From positions 372,001 to 436,000 of the forward strand of contig MU400528.1 in the NCBI GenBank assembly GCA_022578965.1: a stretch of 64,000 nt of DNA. Reading direction: 5' to 3'. This document shows, piece after piece, positions 1-12,919 of this stretch. The notes under the pieces were generated by a model. It saw only the letters and a program-made list of their open reading frames with translations, was not told the DNA's origin and searched no databases. Source of the stretch: Xylaria sp. FL1777 (taxonomy: Eukaryota; Ascomycota; Sordariomycetes; Xylariales; Xylariaceae). Within the stretch, counting starts at the first letter, position 1, and each line of letters begins with the position of its first letter. Made by a program: the position numbers and the translations under genes.

Positions 1-3000
1 ATCTCAACAACCTCAGATCAACAACTCCTTCGGCTCGATAACTCCTTCATTTTTTTCGGAGATCCAATCCCTAACCTTTTCAGGATGCGCACCCGCGCTC
101 CGTCGTATGGCTCCCTTCCCACCCGTCTTGCCGCCAATCATGCCCCGACACGACGTCTGTCCAGGGCCTCAACAGTCAGTCCCTTGTCGGTCGTATGCCA
201 ACGAATATACACGCGCCGTGCATAATCGCGTCTCCGCTGCTACCCGCGAAAACATATACGGAACGTGCCTTGTCATCTGCATTTTTTTATGCTTTGAAAT
301 AGTTGAGGACATCGGAGAGAGCTGTTGTTTATCTTGGTGAGCTTGCGTAGTGAAAATAGAGAATAGAGGGGCATGAAGTGTGACAACCCTTTGGAATGAG
401 CGGAAACACCAAAAGGGCCAACCTAGACCTCGGTATCTGGATTCTCCTTGAAGTATTCTTGTGCGGTGCACAGAGCAGTGGCAGACTCGGCCTTTTGGCG
501 CTTCTTCTACTCGTCCACAATTGTCCTTTGATCCTAGGTACAGACACGTTAGCTGACTTGCTAAAAAGTCTGTGGCATGGGGAAATACCTTGCTAAAACG
601 ATCTTGTAGTGTTCCTTTTTTTGAACAGTAGATATCGTTAATGCAGCTAGCTCTATTGATATTAACTGTAACGAACCTGCTCTACATCACCTGAGAGGTA
701 GAGACAGTACATCGTCGGGGGTTCTTCATTTACAGGTAACAATAAGTCTTAAACAGGTGTCCGTTAGGGCGGTTTAAAGGACTCCCACCACTATGCAGAG
801 ATAGAAGTCGGAATAGTAGTCCAATAGTGAATGTATTGATATAATTTGATGGCTAAGGAACTGGAAAGGAACAACTAGATACAGGAGATATCTTAAGACT
901 ACATAGACAAAAAGAATGGAAGTGTGTTTTGTAAAGAGGCTAAGTGATCTAAGTGATCTAATAAATCATTTAAATCAACTCGATCAGTTCGGAAGTTAAG
1001 TAATCTATGCATTTGGACTGATCCAATAGATCATGCAGATCAATCTCCAGTAGGAGGGTGACCCATAATCATGCCATCCCTCCATGTTCGTAACTTTACC
1101 TATTTCCATAAGAATAAAGCTATCCCACGATATATAGCTAAACCCGAAAGTTCTATCTACTGTACCATCAATTTACCTTTTGCTCTTCTAGGTGCTGAAC
1201 ATAGTAGCCATATTTTAGACGGCCCAAATTTATCAGGACCTGTGTTCCCTTTGAATCCCTTGGGTCTATGTTGGTAAACCCTTCGTTCTTTAACCCTTCA
1301 TATACACGTAGTCAATCTACCGTAATAACATCTTGTTAAGAGATTCGTTGTATTCTCAGAATAAGAGCTTTTGGGCTATCTTCCCTTAAATATCCTCGGC
1401 TAGGCCTTTGTAGCAAGACTTACCCTGAACCACACACTACAAAATGCAGAAGTCAACCACGGCACTGAAAACATCAGTACTCTAGTTCAATGTCGATAGG
1501 GCTTCCTGGTTTAGAAAAATGAGAAATGCAACGCAACAAAGAATTAAAAATTCATTGTTTGTAGTCCTGAACGGTTTGGACAACGAACAAGGTCCCCAGA
1601 TAAATAATCTATATGTATATAATTAGTAAGCCTCACCGATAGGAGTACATCTACTTCGAAGACGCTGATAGTCTCCTGCGTTTCTGACTACTCACCTCGT
1701 TTCAGTTTCTCCGAGCTCTATTTCCCCCCAGAACTGAGTTGTCATAACTTACCGTAATATTAAGACAGAGTAACCTTCGACCAGCTAAGGCAGGCAACCT
1801 GTGAAGAAGCTGCAGCCACTTTATTTAAAGGGTGAAAGAGGGCAACACAGATTCTAAACTCTACAGATTTTATCCTTAAACTTAATACATTTATTTATTA
1901 TTTAAGTTACCCGTCAATGTAAAATTTAGGGTTTATTCTAAGTATAACTGGGATAGCATGCTTGGTGGCAAATATGCGGCTTTTCAACTGTTAGATCTCA
2001 AGAAACTTATCATATAAGAGAGCTGGCAAGGACTCTACTTTTAGCAAAGAGTTATTAACAATTATCAGTATTAGCATTATTTAAGCTTATATAAACTACG
2101 TTCAAGCATAAAAAAAGGAGGCAATCACCTAAGACATAAGGATACAGCTAAGATATTTATTCATACTTATTTAAGATAAGTAGGATATAAGAACACAATG
2201 GCTTGCTAATTGAAGATGAGATTCGGATGGCTGAGTAATAGTTTGGGAGACACTCCAAATGAGACATTCTGGCCGCAGATCTGCCTGCTGAGCCGCCAGG
2301 TGACCATGATATAGCTAGTGACTCTTAAAAAATGACACAGTAAATTCAGTAAATATATGGCATTCCAAGGCTTGTACTAGTGTCTAGCAATATCTAAAAG
2401 GGAACATTTAATAACACTTTCTAGGGTATGCCCCCTTCGGCTTAAGTACGGTTGGTGCATTCGATTACAAAACAGAAATCGGGTAAATGGGGTTGACATA
2501 TAGCCCTAATAAGTCAAAAAGAAGCCTTTGTACCGAATAAGTCAATATTTCATTACCTAGTTAGTTCTGGATCTTACTTTTAGAGGTCTTATTATGGGTA
2601 ATGCTTTTGTTTTACTCTTTACCTAGGACCGCGTGACGAAAATACTGCAGATACTATCATTTGATCTTTATCTACCGACCATATGTATAATACAAGTTCT
2701 GTTTATGATATTTCGTAGTCCTATTGGTGACCTGCATTATCTACAATTACTAGACCTCCAAAAGAATGCTAACGTGGTAAGCGTCTTTGCAGTACGACGT
2801 GGAGAAGCCAAGCACAGAGTGTTAGATTTCAATAATAGCGAATCGGCTATTGGGTTCGACATCCAGCATCTCTACTATTGATGAATTGACACGTTGCAAC
2901 GCTACCTCCATTCATCGACATATTCGACCATCAGTTAAGGTAGAGTAATAGAAATTGAATCCAGAAATATTAGACGATGAACATCAACAAGGGATCAAAT

Positions 3001-5576
3001 CCCTAATTGGGTACACGAGGAAGCGAGCCCTTCTACGTTAAGTCCTTGCTCGAGACAAGAGACATATCTGGATTGGAAATATGGAAACTCGTATTCCTCT
3101 ACTGAGTTCACAGAAACAATTAAAAGTCAAGTTGAAAACCTTACCAATTATACCAATGACTACTATTAGTCATAGTTCGAATTACAGATAGCATTTGTAC
3201 CAAGTCTAGCAGATTGTTAAAACACGAAAATGCCTGAATACTATATTACATGGTAACCATTGAAAAAGTTTTATTCTTTTTATCGTTTATCGAACTGCAG
3301 ATACACATATCGTCTCGATGAAGTATTCATCACCATTGGGGAAACTGTAGCTAGCACACTCAACACACACTAAGTTACTCATCTCGTTCTGATCAATATA
3401 TGCTCCATCCTACCTCCAATATTGCGACTCGGTAAAACTCAACATAAGGCTAATGACAGCTAGACTAATTCTAGAGATGAAAGATCATCGTATTGATATC
3501 GAACGATGAAACAACCCCGATATTTCGTCTCACTGCCAAACCACAGGTTATAGCTTGACTTGCCCAGATATATAGTATGGGACGTTGCATCCTATGAAGA
3601 CCGAGCAGAAAACTAACCTCCAATTCCTACTACAGTAGATATACCGAATTGATTGGGCATAGTTAAGGTAATGATCACCGGCGGGACACGGCGATTCTTG
3701 CCGGACACAAGGGATTCATCCGATTTACCGGCTGGGCCCGACTGGATATTGTTCTATTATGGCCGGTCGTCGTCTACGGTATTGCACGTCAATAGTTACC
3801 CGGAACGCGTGGATGCTAGACTAGAAGAGAGGTCACTAATTAACAGACAGGAAAACACGATCACACGTAGTATGCAGGACGCCTTTTCGCAACTTGTACC
3901 TATTCCGGAGTATTGCGGTATATGATACCATCGGAGGGTTACTTATGTCAGCAGCGTGGCATCATCAACCTGAAAACTGCTGATTGGCTACTAATCAAAT
4001 CCATCACCGTTTTCGGTAGCTTCGTTCTAGACTGCAAGGGGAGGCGATTGGGCGATGACAGCAGATATATGCCCAGCATAAACAACTCACCACTTGACAG
4101 CAATCCAACTGCTCACCTAGCAACGTTAATAACACTAAGAGTGAGATTTAACTCTTAGATCAGTTAGTATTCGTTGGGGAACTACGTGTCTTCATACCAC
4201 ACAGACAAAGATCGAGCGAATTCATTATTATACGCACCGGAAATACGTCGATCCCCCCTTATTTCCAGCAGCTCGGAGGCAGAAAACTGACGACAAACAC
4301 CAATCCCACTGCAACGTGCAACATGCAACATTCCCATTCACGATGCATGTAGATTTTCAAACGTAATATAATTAGACTCCTGCCCAATGGCGCGCAAAGG
4401 GGTGGAAACGACCGGCATTTCCAGATCTCTTCCTTTTTGCCAAGACGGCTGAATCATGCATGGTTAAATTGCATATAAGATAGGTTCGAGGCCAATATTT
4501 CATGCAAGCCCGCGATGCGAGAATGGGTCCCCAAGCGAAGCAACGTTCACGTTGCATCTGAACGGTCTCCGGGCGAGAGACGACGAAAGAGGACGACACG
4601 ACGCGCGCTTTTCTTCCCCCGCTAGTCGCTGATCATTGCCAATTCTTCATGTGGGAAATCTGACGCCGCTCGCCCATGCATTCCTACCTACCTGGCATAC
4701 AGACCATATATATATATTAGGCTCGTGACGGTCATTCTAGACCTCTTGACGCAGAATCTGCCGTCTCAAACTCGACTACCAGTCCCGCCGTTGACGAAAG
4801 AGATGCACGTACGGTCACATTCCATATTATCGTACCATCTCATATAAAGATCTGGGAGCGGCTGCTACCCATCTCTCCAACATGGCAATTATGAGTTAAT
4901 CTTCGCTTGGAGGTATGCCAAGAATGTGCGGCTCGAATCACGCTGGGCAGCAACGTGGACGACATTGCCAAGCTTAATAGTCCCGTCTCCATATAGGTTA
5001 GCTGGGCTGGGCAACAAAATATCCCGAGATAGTAAGAAGAGCTGTATCGGTTGTGGGTATCCGAAGGGGAAACGCCAAAACCGCATTTGTACGACATTTT
5101 ATATCGTGGATGATTACATCGCATGGTAAACACATTATAGGTCGTTGAGAACGCGCTAGATCAGCAATTGGAAATGGATGCGGGTAGCCGAAAGGCTTCC
5201 TGCGAAGTACAGAAGCTGGGGATCTTCGGTGATACGACATTGGAGAGACTAGTCACGCTAGGACTCAACGGCCATCGTAGAACCTGCATGTCATACTTAG
5301 TTATTCCTTCTAGATCATAAGATGCGTGGAGAACCCTGTCTAGAGAAAAAGTCGGCAACTCAACTTCTGGCCCGCGAGCGCTGTTCCTGTCATGTAACCT
5401 AAGATATCGCAGTGAGGCGGGTCTGGCCCTGTCGATCGGCGCCCCGAGGCTTGAGGAGCTGGGGGTGCTGGCACCTTATAATACGAGCTATCTTGTCGTC
5501 ATTTAACACAATCCTTCCAGTTCGACAGCTCCTGTCTCCCTTCGGGCACACGCAGCTAAGTTGGGTAAAAGAAGAC
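1..5576. other. AT-rich gene-free flank
   Basis: About 5.6 kb with no convincing gene. Reading frames are short and broken in all six frames, and the sequence is rich in TA and AT steps up to about 3.6 kb. From about 3.65 to 4.16 kb two overlapping open stretches (3653-3925 and 3913-4158) stay open longer and are less AT-rich, but I recognise no domain in them. Stretches with scattered stops look like decayed repeat DNA, possibly mutated by RIP (repeat-induced point mutation), but I could not identify terminal repeats or a clear reverse transcriptase or transposase motif. The last few hundred bases must contain the promoter of the deacetylase gene that follows. Confidence 0.5.
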
Positions 5577-8063
5577 ATGCTGCTCACTATCGTCGGCGGT
5601 GTCACTGTGGCGCTGCTCGCCAACGGCGTGTCATCGACCACTCCTCCGCGAAGGCGGCAGATCCCTACGGAAGAATGTGAAGATCATCTTCTAATCGACG
5701 ACTTCACGACATGGCCAGATGGACTAAACTCGGTAAACGGGGCCACAAGCGGTAAGATGTCTTTTCAAATAGGAGTTATCTCTTGCTGGCGCGTTTCAAA
5801 GGACTAAATGTGTTCAGATGACGCTACCCTCAGCAGCTTCAACGCAACTGACGGTATACTAACCTTCACACCTGGTGATGAGGATGTCTCGTATATATAC
5901 GAGCAATTCGATTGCATAGACACCGAGGAACTCGGTTATGATAGTATCTCCTTCACTATCAAGGGACCCGAGGCGGCCTCCGTCTCGCTCGAGCTGCAGA
6001 CCCAGGAAGATTGCTCGGCGACCGAGTACCAGAGCTATTACTATACCGTAAATGGATTGACCGGCTCTCTACAGACCGTCAACATCCCACTAAGTAGCTG
6101 GGTTAACGCAAGTCTCCAAGGCGTCGTAGGACTCGTGTGGTACGGCTTTTCGGCCGGCAGGACGGGGACGGACAACGTATGGCAGCTGGACAATTTCCAA
6201 CTTCTCTGCGCCGGCGTCGATCCCCCCGGCGCCCCGTCAAACGCTACCAAGCCTACTCGTACGATCAGCGGTAGGAGTCGCGTGGATTTGTGGCAGGAGA
6301 AGAAGAGGGACGAGTTGCAAGCAAAGGCGCTCCGCGCCGCGGCCGCTAACGCAGAAGCAGCATCGAAGGCCGCCGCTTGCGAGATCTCGCTGATCGACGA
6401 CTGGGAGTCGCAGTCTCGGCTGACGTTCCTCTACTACAACGCCATGCTCAAGCCGACGAGCGACGACGGCACGATGAAATCTGTCGTGGTCGCGAACAAC
6501 AAGGTGACACTCACGCCAACGAACAAGGACTCGTATTTCTACTCGCAGCTCGGCTGCTTCAACGCACAGGACTACGGGGGGGTGTCGCTGCGGATTACGG
6601 CGGCTTCGGGCACGACGTTCGACGTGACGCTGTCGTCTAGTAAGGACAACGTGTGCAGCGGTGACTCGACCAAGGACGTCGTGGTGTCGTCCAAGAGCCT
6701 CGGCTGGACGTTCAACGGCAAGGAACAGCTGTACTCGATCCCGTTCAGCAAGTTCTCGGGCCTCGACTGGAGCAAGTTCACGCAGGTCATCTTCTCCGGG
6801 TTGAGCAAGCCTGTTACGCTGGGGCCGATGGCAGTCTACTGCGGCACGACGGTGGCCGAGTACGTGGCTCCGCCAGTCCAGGAACCGACGGAGCCAACGG
6901 CCACGGTAGCGGCGCCGTCGTCCACAGCCGCGACACTCGTCATCGACACCTTCGGCAACAAGGAGACGAACACGCTGGGCCAGTGGCACGGCACCGAGGA
7001 TGAAGGGATCACGGTCACGTACTCTCGCAACACGGTGACCCTGAAAACGAACGACTCGGACCTCTCGTGGGTGACACAGGTCTCAGACACGTGTCGCGAC
7101 ATGAGGGTGTATGACGGGTCCTATCTGCACATCGCGTACACAGGTAGCAACAAGTTCACGGTGGCGATGCAGCAGCACAACGCCAAGTGTGACAACGACG
7201 CGCAGCCGTACCCGGCGACGTGGGACTCGCTTGAGGCGGCGCGCTACGCCACGGCGACGGACATCTACATCCCCATGAATCACTTCAACATCGACCGCAG
7301 CAAGGTCATCGGGCTCGCGCTCAAGGGCTTCTACTCGGGCAGCGCGACCGTCATCTCCAAGATCGAGGTGGTCAGCGCCGTGCCGTCGTCCTTCAAGGTC
7401 CCCGTCAAGCTGCCCTCGGGCACCTTCGTCTTCGCCTGCACGCGGCCCAACTCGTTCGCCTTCGCCATCGACGACGGCGACCCGGCCTTCGCGCAGCAGG
7501 TGATGCGCGTCATCGACGAGGCCGGCTTCAAGGCCACCTTCTTCACCGTCGGCGCGCCCCTGCTCGACCCCTCCACCAACCTTAGCAACGTCTACCGTGA
7601 GATGGAGGCCAAGGGCCACCAGATCGCGCTGCACAGCTACACGCACCCGCCGCTCGAGGGCCTGCCCGACGAGGCGGCCATCGACTGGGAGTACACGAAC
7701 GACCTCTCGGCCGTCGCGCAGGTATTCGGCGCCTCCCAGAACACCAAGTACTTCCGGCCGCCCTTCGGCACCGAGGGCGCGCGCATGCGCCAGCGGTACG
7801 CGGCCCTCGTCCCGGACCCCTACATCATGCAGTGGAGCGTCGATGTCGAGGACTGGCTGTGGGCCGAGACGTCGACGCCCGAGAAGCAGATCGACGCCTT
7901 CAAGCGCGACGTCGCCGCCGGCGGCAGCATCACCGTCATGCACTACCTGTACAACAGCACCGTGAGCTACCTCCCGCAGTTCATCCAGATTGCCAAGGCC
8001 ACCGGGAAACAGCTCATGCGTGTCGACCAGTGCATGATGGACCCCAATGCACCACCGTTGTAG
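5577..8063 (+). CDS. Secreted polysaccharide (chitin-type) deacetylase with three N-terminal modules
   Basis: Two exons, 5577-5751 and 5818-8063, joined by a 66-bp GT-AG intron that keeps frame (phase 1, split Asp codon); 806 aa. The ATG at 5577 is chosen because it opens directly into a signal peptide (MLLTIVGGVTVALLANGVSS), followed by an RRR stretch that could be a Kex2-type site. The C-terminal ~220 residues form a NodB-type metal-dependent deacetylase (carbohydrate esterase 4): the Asp-Asp motif at D610/D611, the metal-binding HSYTH motif (H664, H668), RPPFG starting at R705, DVEDW, and the late His (H767, in VMHYLY). Ahead of it lie three similar beta-rich modules of about 150 residues, each starting with a LIDDF/LIDDW/VIDTF-like strand, which may bind carbohydrate. 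The likely substrate is chitin or another acetylated wall polysaccharide outside the cell. Codons in the 3' half are very GC-rich compared with the AT-rich upstream flank. The gene is convergent with the aminotransferase. Confidence 0.9.
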
Positions 8064-8723
8064 TCAAGTGGGCCGGATGGGGACAATAAAAGGATGGAGA
8101 GAGCGCAGGTTGCATGTAAATACCACCAGTGCGCTGGAGCAGATCATGTATAAGTAGGGAGTGCAAATACGACTCTCCGATATGACCTTCGTCACATATA
8201 TTTATCGTATCGATACGTCACATTATGATCCTGCTGACTGCTATGTAATTTTCTGCAGCGAGTCTTCATCATGTCTCATTCAGAGTAGAAAGGCTGTGTG
8301 TGGAGGAGCATGACGATAGTGTACCAACGTTTGTCTACCGTACTACATTAGTAAAGCATCCCCGCTTCAAAACTACCTCACTTCTCGCCAAGAATTTCGA
8401 AAGTGAACTACTCCTGTGTGCTTGATGTGAATATGCATGAGGATGTCCTGTTGCACATGATATGATCACAACCACTGGTAAGGCATTCGAAAATATGGGA
8501 GAATGACTGAGAAGCAGAGAGGGAAGAATGTCATGTCTCTCACGTCGTCAATTCATACGTGATATCAATACAGCGTCTATCCTTTTATCTGCCTATGCGC
8601 CAAATGAGTCTGGGCTGGCCCGTAACTAAGTGGGACTTGACCCTCATCAGGAGAGAAGCCGAGAGGACCGACGCCCGTATCCATCAAGATGCCGTAACAT
8701 TTGTGCTTATCTAAGGTACCAAG
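8064..8723. other. Convergent intergenic region
   Basis: About 660 bp between the 3' ends of the deacetylase and the aminotransferase genes. It should hold both 3' UTRs and polyadenylation signals, for instance an AATAAA at about 8084-8089 just after the deacetylase stop. I see no gene. Confidence 0.5.
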
Positions 8724-10327
8724 CTACTGGACCTCGCGGACAACCTTGTCAACGGCTTTTGCGAAGTAATCTATATTGTTTGTATTCAGACCCGCCATGC
8801 TGATACGGCCGTTCTTGGTCATGTAGACGTGAGCTTCTTCCCTAATCTTCAGGGCTTGCGGCTCCGTGAGACCGGTGAAGCTGAACATGCCGATCTGATC
8901 TGTAATATGGTTCCAGGTGCCGGGAGTACCTAGCTCCTCAAGCTTGGCGCGCAACAATTTGCGCATCTCGATGATCCGACTTGACATGGTACGGAGGTTT
9001 TCCTCCCACTCGGCAAATAGCTTTGGGTCGTTCAGCACGGTGCTGACGATCCGAGCGCCATAGAGAGGAGGGTTTGAGATCTCGGAGCGCTGGAGAATAG
9101 CCAGCTGAGAGGCGACGCGAGTGACAGTCTCAGATGCATTGGGTGCTGGACTCGTAACAAAGTGGAAGCAGCCAGCTCGCTCACCATACAGACCGAAGTT
9201 CTTGGCGAAACTTTGGGCTATTACAAGCTCAATGCCCTGCTCGACAAAGTAGCGGACGCCGGCACTATCCTTCAGCAAGTCACCCGACGCAAAGCCCTGG
9301 TACGCGCTATCAAAAAAGGGAAAGTGGTTCTTCTGTTTTATAAGGGCGGCGATCTCCTTCCACTGCTCCGTGGTAGGGTCGACGCCAGTAGGGTTATGGG
9401 CGCAGGCATGGAGGAGAATGATGGACCGGTCCGGGGCCTCGGAGAGGGCGGCCTTCATGCCGTCGAAGTCTAAGCCCTTCGTTTGCTTGGAGAAGTAGGG
9501 GTATTGGGCGACGGGTAGGCCGACATTAGAGAAGATCTGATGGTGATTGACCCACGTCGGGTTGGAGACGTAGGCCTTCTTGGTGCCGGGGAAGAACCTG
9601 GCAAGGAACAAGGCGCCAAGATGGACGGCGCCGGTGCCGGAGATGGTCTGTACGGAGGTGACGCGCTTCTCCTCGATAGCGGGCGACCCGGTGCCTATGA
9701 TCAACTCGGCGGCCTTGCTTGTGAAGGAAGCGATACCGGCGATCGGGGCGTATTCATGGTCGAGATTGGGGTCATTGCGCAGAATTTCGTCTGCCTGTGG
9801 ACCAAAGCCAAGACGGTAAGCGAGACGTCTCTCATGCAGGGGAATTGATCGGGAGGCGGTAAGCACCAGCAGACAAGCTGTTTTGTGATTTTTTTTTTTT
9901 TTTTTTTTACGGCACAGTTTGTTCAACCGGGATAGTGATGCCGGTGAATCGAAGAATGGGAAGGGAGAGGGAAGGGAGGGGGGAAGATAGTAGGAAACAT
10001 ACCTTCTTGACCACAGGTAATACCCATGGCTTCGCATTGTTATCACGATAGGCGCCGATGCTCTGAGGCAAGTCGTCAGTGAGTGGGCCTGTCAGTAGTC
10101 ATCCACGTTCTCCATATGCGGCCACTACTACGTATGCGTACGTATATATGTAGTTGACACGCGCAGAAATAGAGAACATAAATATGCATAAAATAAATGA
10201 AACATACCACATCGACCTTGGTAGGGTAATCATCGGCCTTGAATGCTCGCATCAGACCAAACATAGGGTCTTCAGGAGCCTGAGGCACGACCTCGGCGGA
10301 GAAGCTGGTGGCTGACGGGGGCGACAT
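8724..10327 (-). CDS. Aspartate aminotransferase (PLP-dependent, class I)
   Basis: Three exons on the minus strand: 10327-10208, 10062-10003 and 9794-8724, giving 416 aa. Introns of 145 and 208 bp are GT-AG and both are phase 0; the second carries an 18-bp A/T homopolymer. The middle exon encodes exactly 20 residues (start SIGAYRDNNAKP) that bridge the two longer exons and match the family's GAYRD block. The PLP lysine sits in the SFAKNFGLYGERAG motif, and the substrate-binding NPTG motif is present (HNPTGVDP). The enzyme transfers the amino group between aspartate and 2-oxoglutarate. An in-frame ATG 66 bp upstream (10393) with a GCC context would add 22 residues, so a longer targeted isoform is possible. 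Without that extension no mitochondrial presequence is seen, which favours a cytosolic (or peroxisomal) form. The isoform assignment is uncertain. Confidence 0.95.
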
Positions 10328-11717
10328 TTGATTGACTATGGATTGGACTCGGGCTACGGATGGACTCTGGTGGGAGGAGGGTTGGAGGGGCATGGCGAAA
10401 GAGAGGAAAACAATTTAAATGGCAGAGGCGGGGGCCGTATAATAAGAGGGAGGGAGGCTGGTTGCCCTCGATACAGGCCTGGTCTAGGTAGCTGTGTATC
10501 GAGGAATGTATCGAGGTATGTAGCACAGAGGGCAAATAGCGATTGCTCTGTGCCTGAATTGACGCTGCTGGTGGTGTGGTGCTGCAGCCAAGCTTGGACC
10601 GGTGTAGTGTGAGATACCTCCAAGACTACCTGGAGGAGGTACTGTACACACAGTTCCCAGGGCCTGTTTCAGTACCTAACCTACATACAGTAGCTCGTTC
10701 CACCGGTCGGATGGAATGATGTGGGCTGACCTGATGACCGCAGTTGTCAAGGTATTACAGGTACCTAACACGATTAGGTATGTCAACGGCGCCAGTGGAC
10801 TCCGGTAGGCCGGGTGCCCGATTTACGGCGGTGATCAGGTGCAGGAATGACGCTGGTAGTGAGCTTGGTCGGTGGTCGAAGTGGGGTTGGGGCGGTTTTG
10901 GCGGGGTGTGGAGGAGGTATTTTACCCCAGGCGATGGTATCGTATGTACGTTATGTACGGATACTGCTTTGCGTACAGATAATATAGCAGAGGTAAAGCT
11001 TCCTAGATAAGCAGGTATTCCAAAAGGGTCCCTACAATTACTGTATCAGTCCATCTACTCCAAAGGGCAACAAAATCCCATTAGCCATTCGAGCGACCGA
11101 TTTTCCGATTTTCCGACATACACATACCCATCAATTGACAAGACGGATGCTCCTTTGAATTGATTGAGCGCGGACAAAATTCGGCGTTGGCCAGTAACAA
11201 AGCCGGTTCTCTCGAGTGAATCACTAGGGACAAATAGGTAAGTAGTTACATAAATTCCGGATTACCCCTAATGGTAGTACGGGTTTGTCTTTCGAAAATG
11301 CTGCTGGTGGTACAAGCAAGTTAGAGACAACGTTAAACTCGTAAACGAAGTAATGTGCTGAGCATGTCTTAATAAACACTGGCTGGTGGACCCGACCTTC
11401 TCATTCTTTATCGGCATCTTAAATGCTGCTATCATTTAAAGCCGAGGTTCACTGTCGTCATCACCCTCTCTTTAGGTTACTGAGTTGACTAGCCCCCCAG
11501 ATTCGTTTACACCACGCCCTACGTACGTAAATAGCGGCAGCGGGAGCCGCTGGGAGCATGTGATCGTACACTGATATGAGGTAACATTACACCACTGACA
11601 CATGAAAGTTACCTAGGTAGATAGTCATACTCAGTAAATGGCCTCAAATCAGAACACAGCATCTCTAGCTTGATGATTAGCTTGTCACGAGGTGAAAAAA
11701 ACAAGTTGGGTTATCCG
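10328..11717. other. Intergenic region, no gene seen
   Basis: About 1.4 kb upstream of the aminotransferase and downstream of the SNARE gene. The part nearest the aminotransferase is pyrimidine-rich on the minus strand, as is usual for fungal 5' leaders. The rest has short broken frames only. A copy of the palindrome TACCTAGGTA is at 11610-11619. Confidence 0.5.
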
Positions 11718-12919
11718 TTATATTATCAAATCCCATACGATTAAAAACGCACACAGTCCACACGTCGCAAAGAACGTGTACTTGGCTGGGCTTGCCTTTT
11801 GGGTTGCCTTTGTGAGCTGTCTGTTGCCTCCTTGCACATTCCCTGCCGTCGCATCCGAGTCGGCTACGAGCTGTTCGATCCCAGCCGACTGTGTGGTGAG
11901 CGTGTCGATGAGTTGGGTTTGAAGTTCGGATATTTCTATCAAGGATTTCTCTGCCGTTCTGTATCGCACGTTGACGTCAGATACCATGAGGCTGTTGCGA
12001 TATGATGTTACTCGCGTTGACTTACCTGACCTGATCTAATGTGCTTTCGTAGTGCTTGAGCATATCTTGATTATCCCTTTCGAACATCTGAATCTGTTCC
12101 GGCGTCAAATTATCTGTAGCATTGTGACCTTGTACTTCTTCCGGGGGCAGTGCCTGGCTGCTCCCTTTCCTCCAGCCTGCAGGGCTCTCTGGTGCTTCTA
12201 CGAGACTTCTTGCGTGATGTGAAGAGGCAGCATCCTGGCCACGTGCTTTGGCCAAGACACTACGGTTCTTCTCTATCTCTCGCATGATGCGGATCTCCAT
12301 CATGTCTTGCTGCGTCTTGACGCACTCCTGCAGACGATGTCGCAGAAGCCATAGTACGCTATCACGGTGTATGCTTATTGTTCTGGCCTGGTCTTCGGCT
12401 GCCGCGTGCTCGGGTGACTTGCTGGCGGCTACCCCGCCGGATGCCCAAGCACCCAATGCGCCCAGTCCGCGAACAAATCTCTTTTGAATCACCTTGGCTT
12501 CGATGTCAGCTCGTGCTTGCTCTACGTCGGCTAGTGTCCGTATGCTCGCATGGAGCTCCCGTAGCATTTTCTTCGCATTTGCATCGATCTCCTCGCGCTC
12601 TCGGTCGGACAGGGGCCGTGAGGATCGATCCTGGTTTGCAGACAAGATGAGCGTCCTTCGCGGTTGCGCCGTCGATAGGTAGGATTGTCGGATGTTCCTG
12701 AGGTCGGCATGGAGTGAGGTAATGTGGGAGTTCTACATAGATCGACTAGGGTGAGTAACCTCGAAAAGCGCAGCAGCTTAGGCGCAGGCTATAGACACTG
12801 ACGATTCTGTAAGCCTCCTTAAGGAAGTCTTCGAGATTATCCACCGTGAAGCTCGCTTTTGTAGAGGCTGCCCCGTGTTGCTTCAGGAAGCCGTTGAAGG
12901 CCGGGGTAATGTCCGTCAT
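11718..12919 (-). CDS. ufe1: ER t-SNARE Ufe1 (syntaxin-18 homologue)
   Basis: Three exons on the minus strand: 12919-12803, 12732-12026 and 11958-11718; 354 aa. The short first exon encodes MTDITPAFNGFLK and the rest of the syntaxin-18 N-terminal domain; it joins through a 70-bp intron whose donor reads GTCAGT. The second intron is 67 bp and splits an Arg codon. The middle exon carries the helical Habc-like region. The SNARE helix runs from about NLTPEQIQMFERDN through the join to ISELQTQLIDTL, and the protein ends in a single membrane anchor (YTFFATCGLCAFLIVWDL) with almost nothing after it, as expected for a tail-anchored SNARE. Ufe1 mediates fusion of Golgi-derived COPI vesicles with the ER and works with Sec20, Use1 and Dsl1-complex proteins. 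Length and architecture match fungal Ufe1 well. The exact start of exon 1 rests on family similarity. Confidence 0.93.

Noticed and set aside
3653..4158. Two overlapping open stretches of 90 and 81 codons
   Set aside because: They are longer than their surroundings, but there is no recognisable domain, no splice support and no clear start; kept only as a note in the flank description.
5412..5576. Upstream in-frame extension of the deacetylase
   Set aside because: The extension is basic and would bury the signal peptide; the ATG at 5577 gives a typical secreted start.
6237..7943. Long open frames antisense to the deacetylase (6237-6989 and 7083-7943, minus)
   Set aside because: They are shadows of a GC-rich coding region, are dominated by Arg/Val/Asp/Glu and lack any domain.
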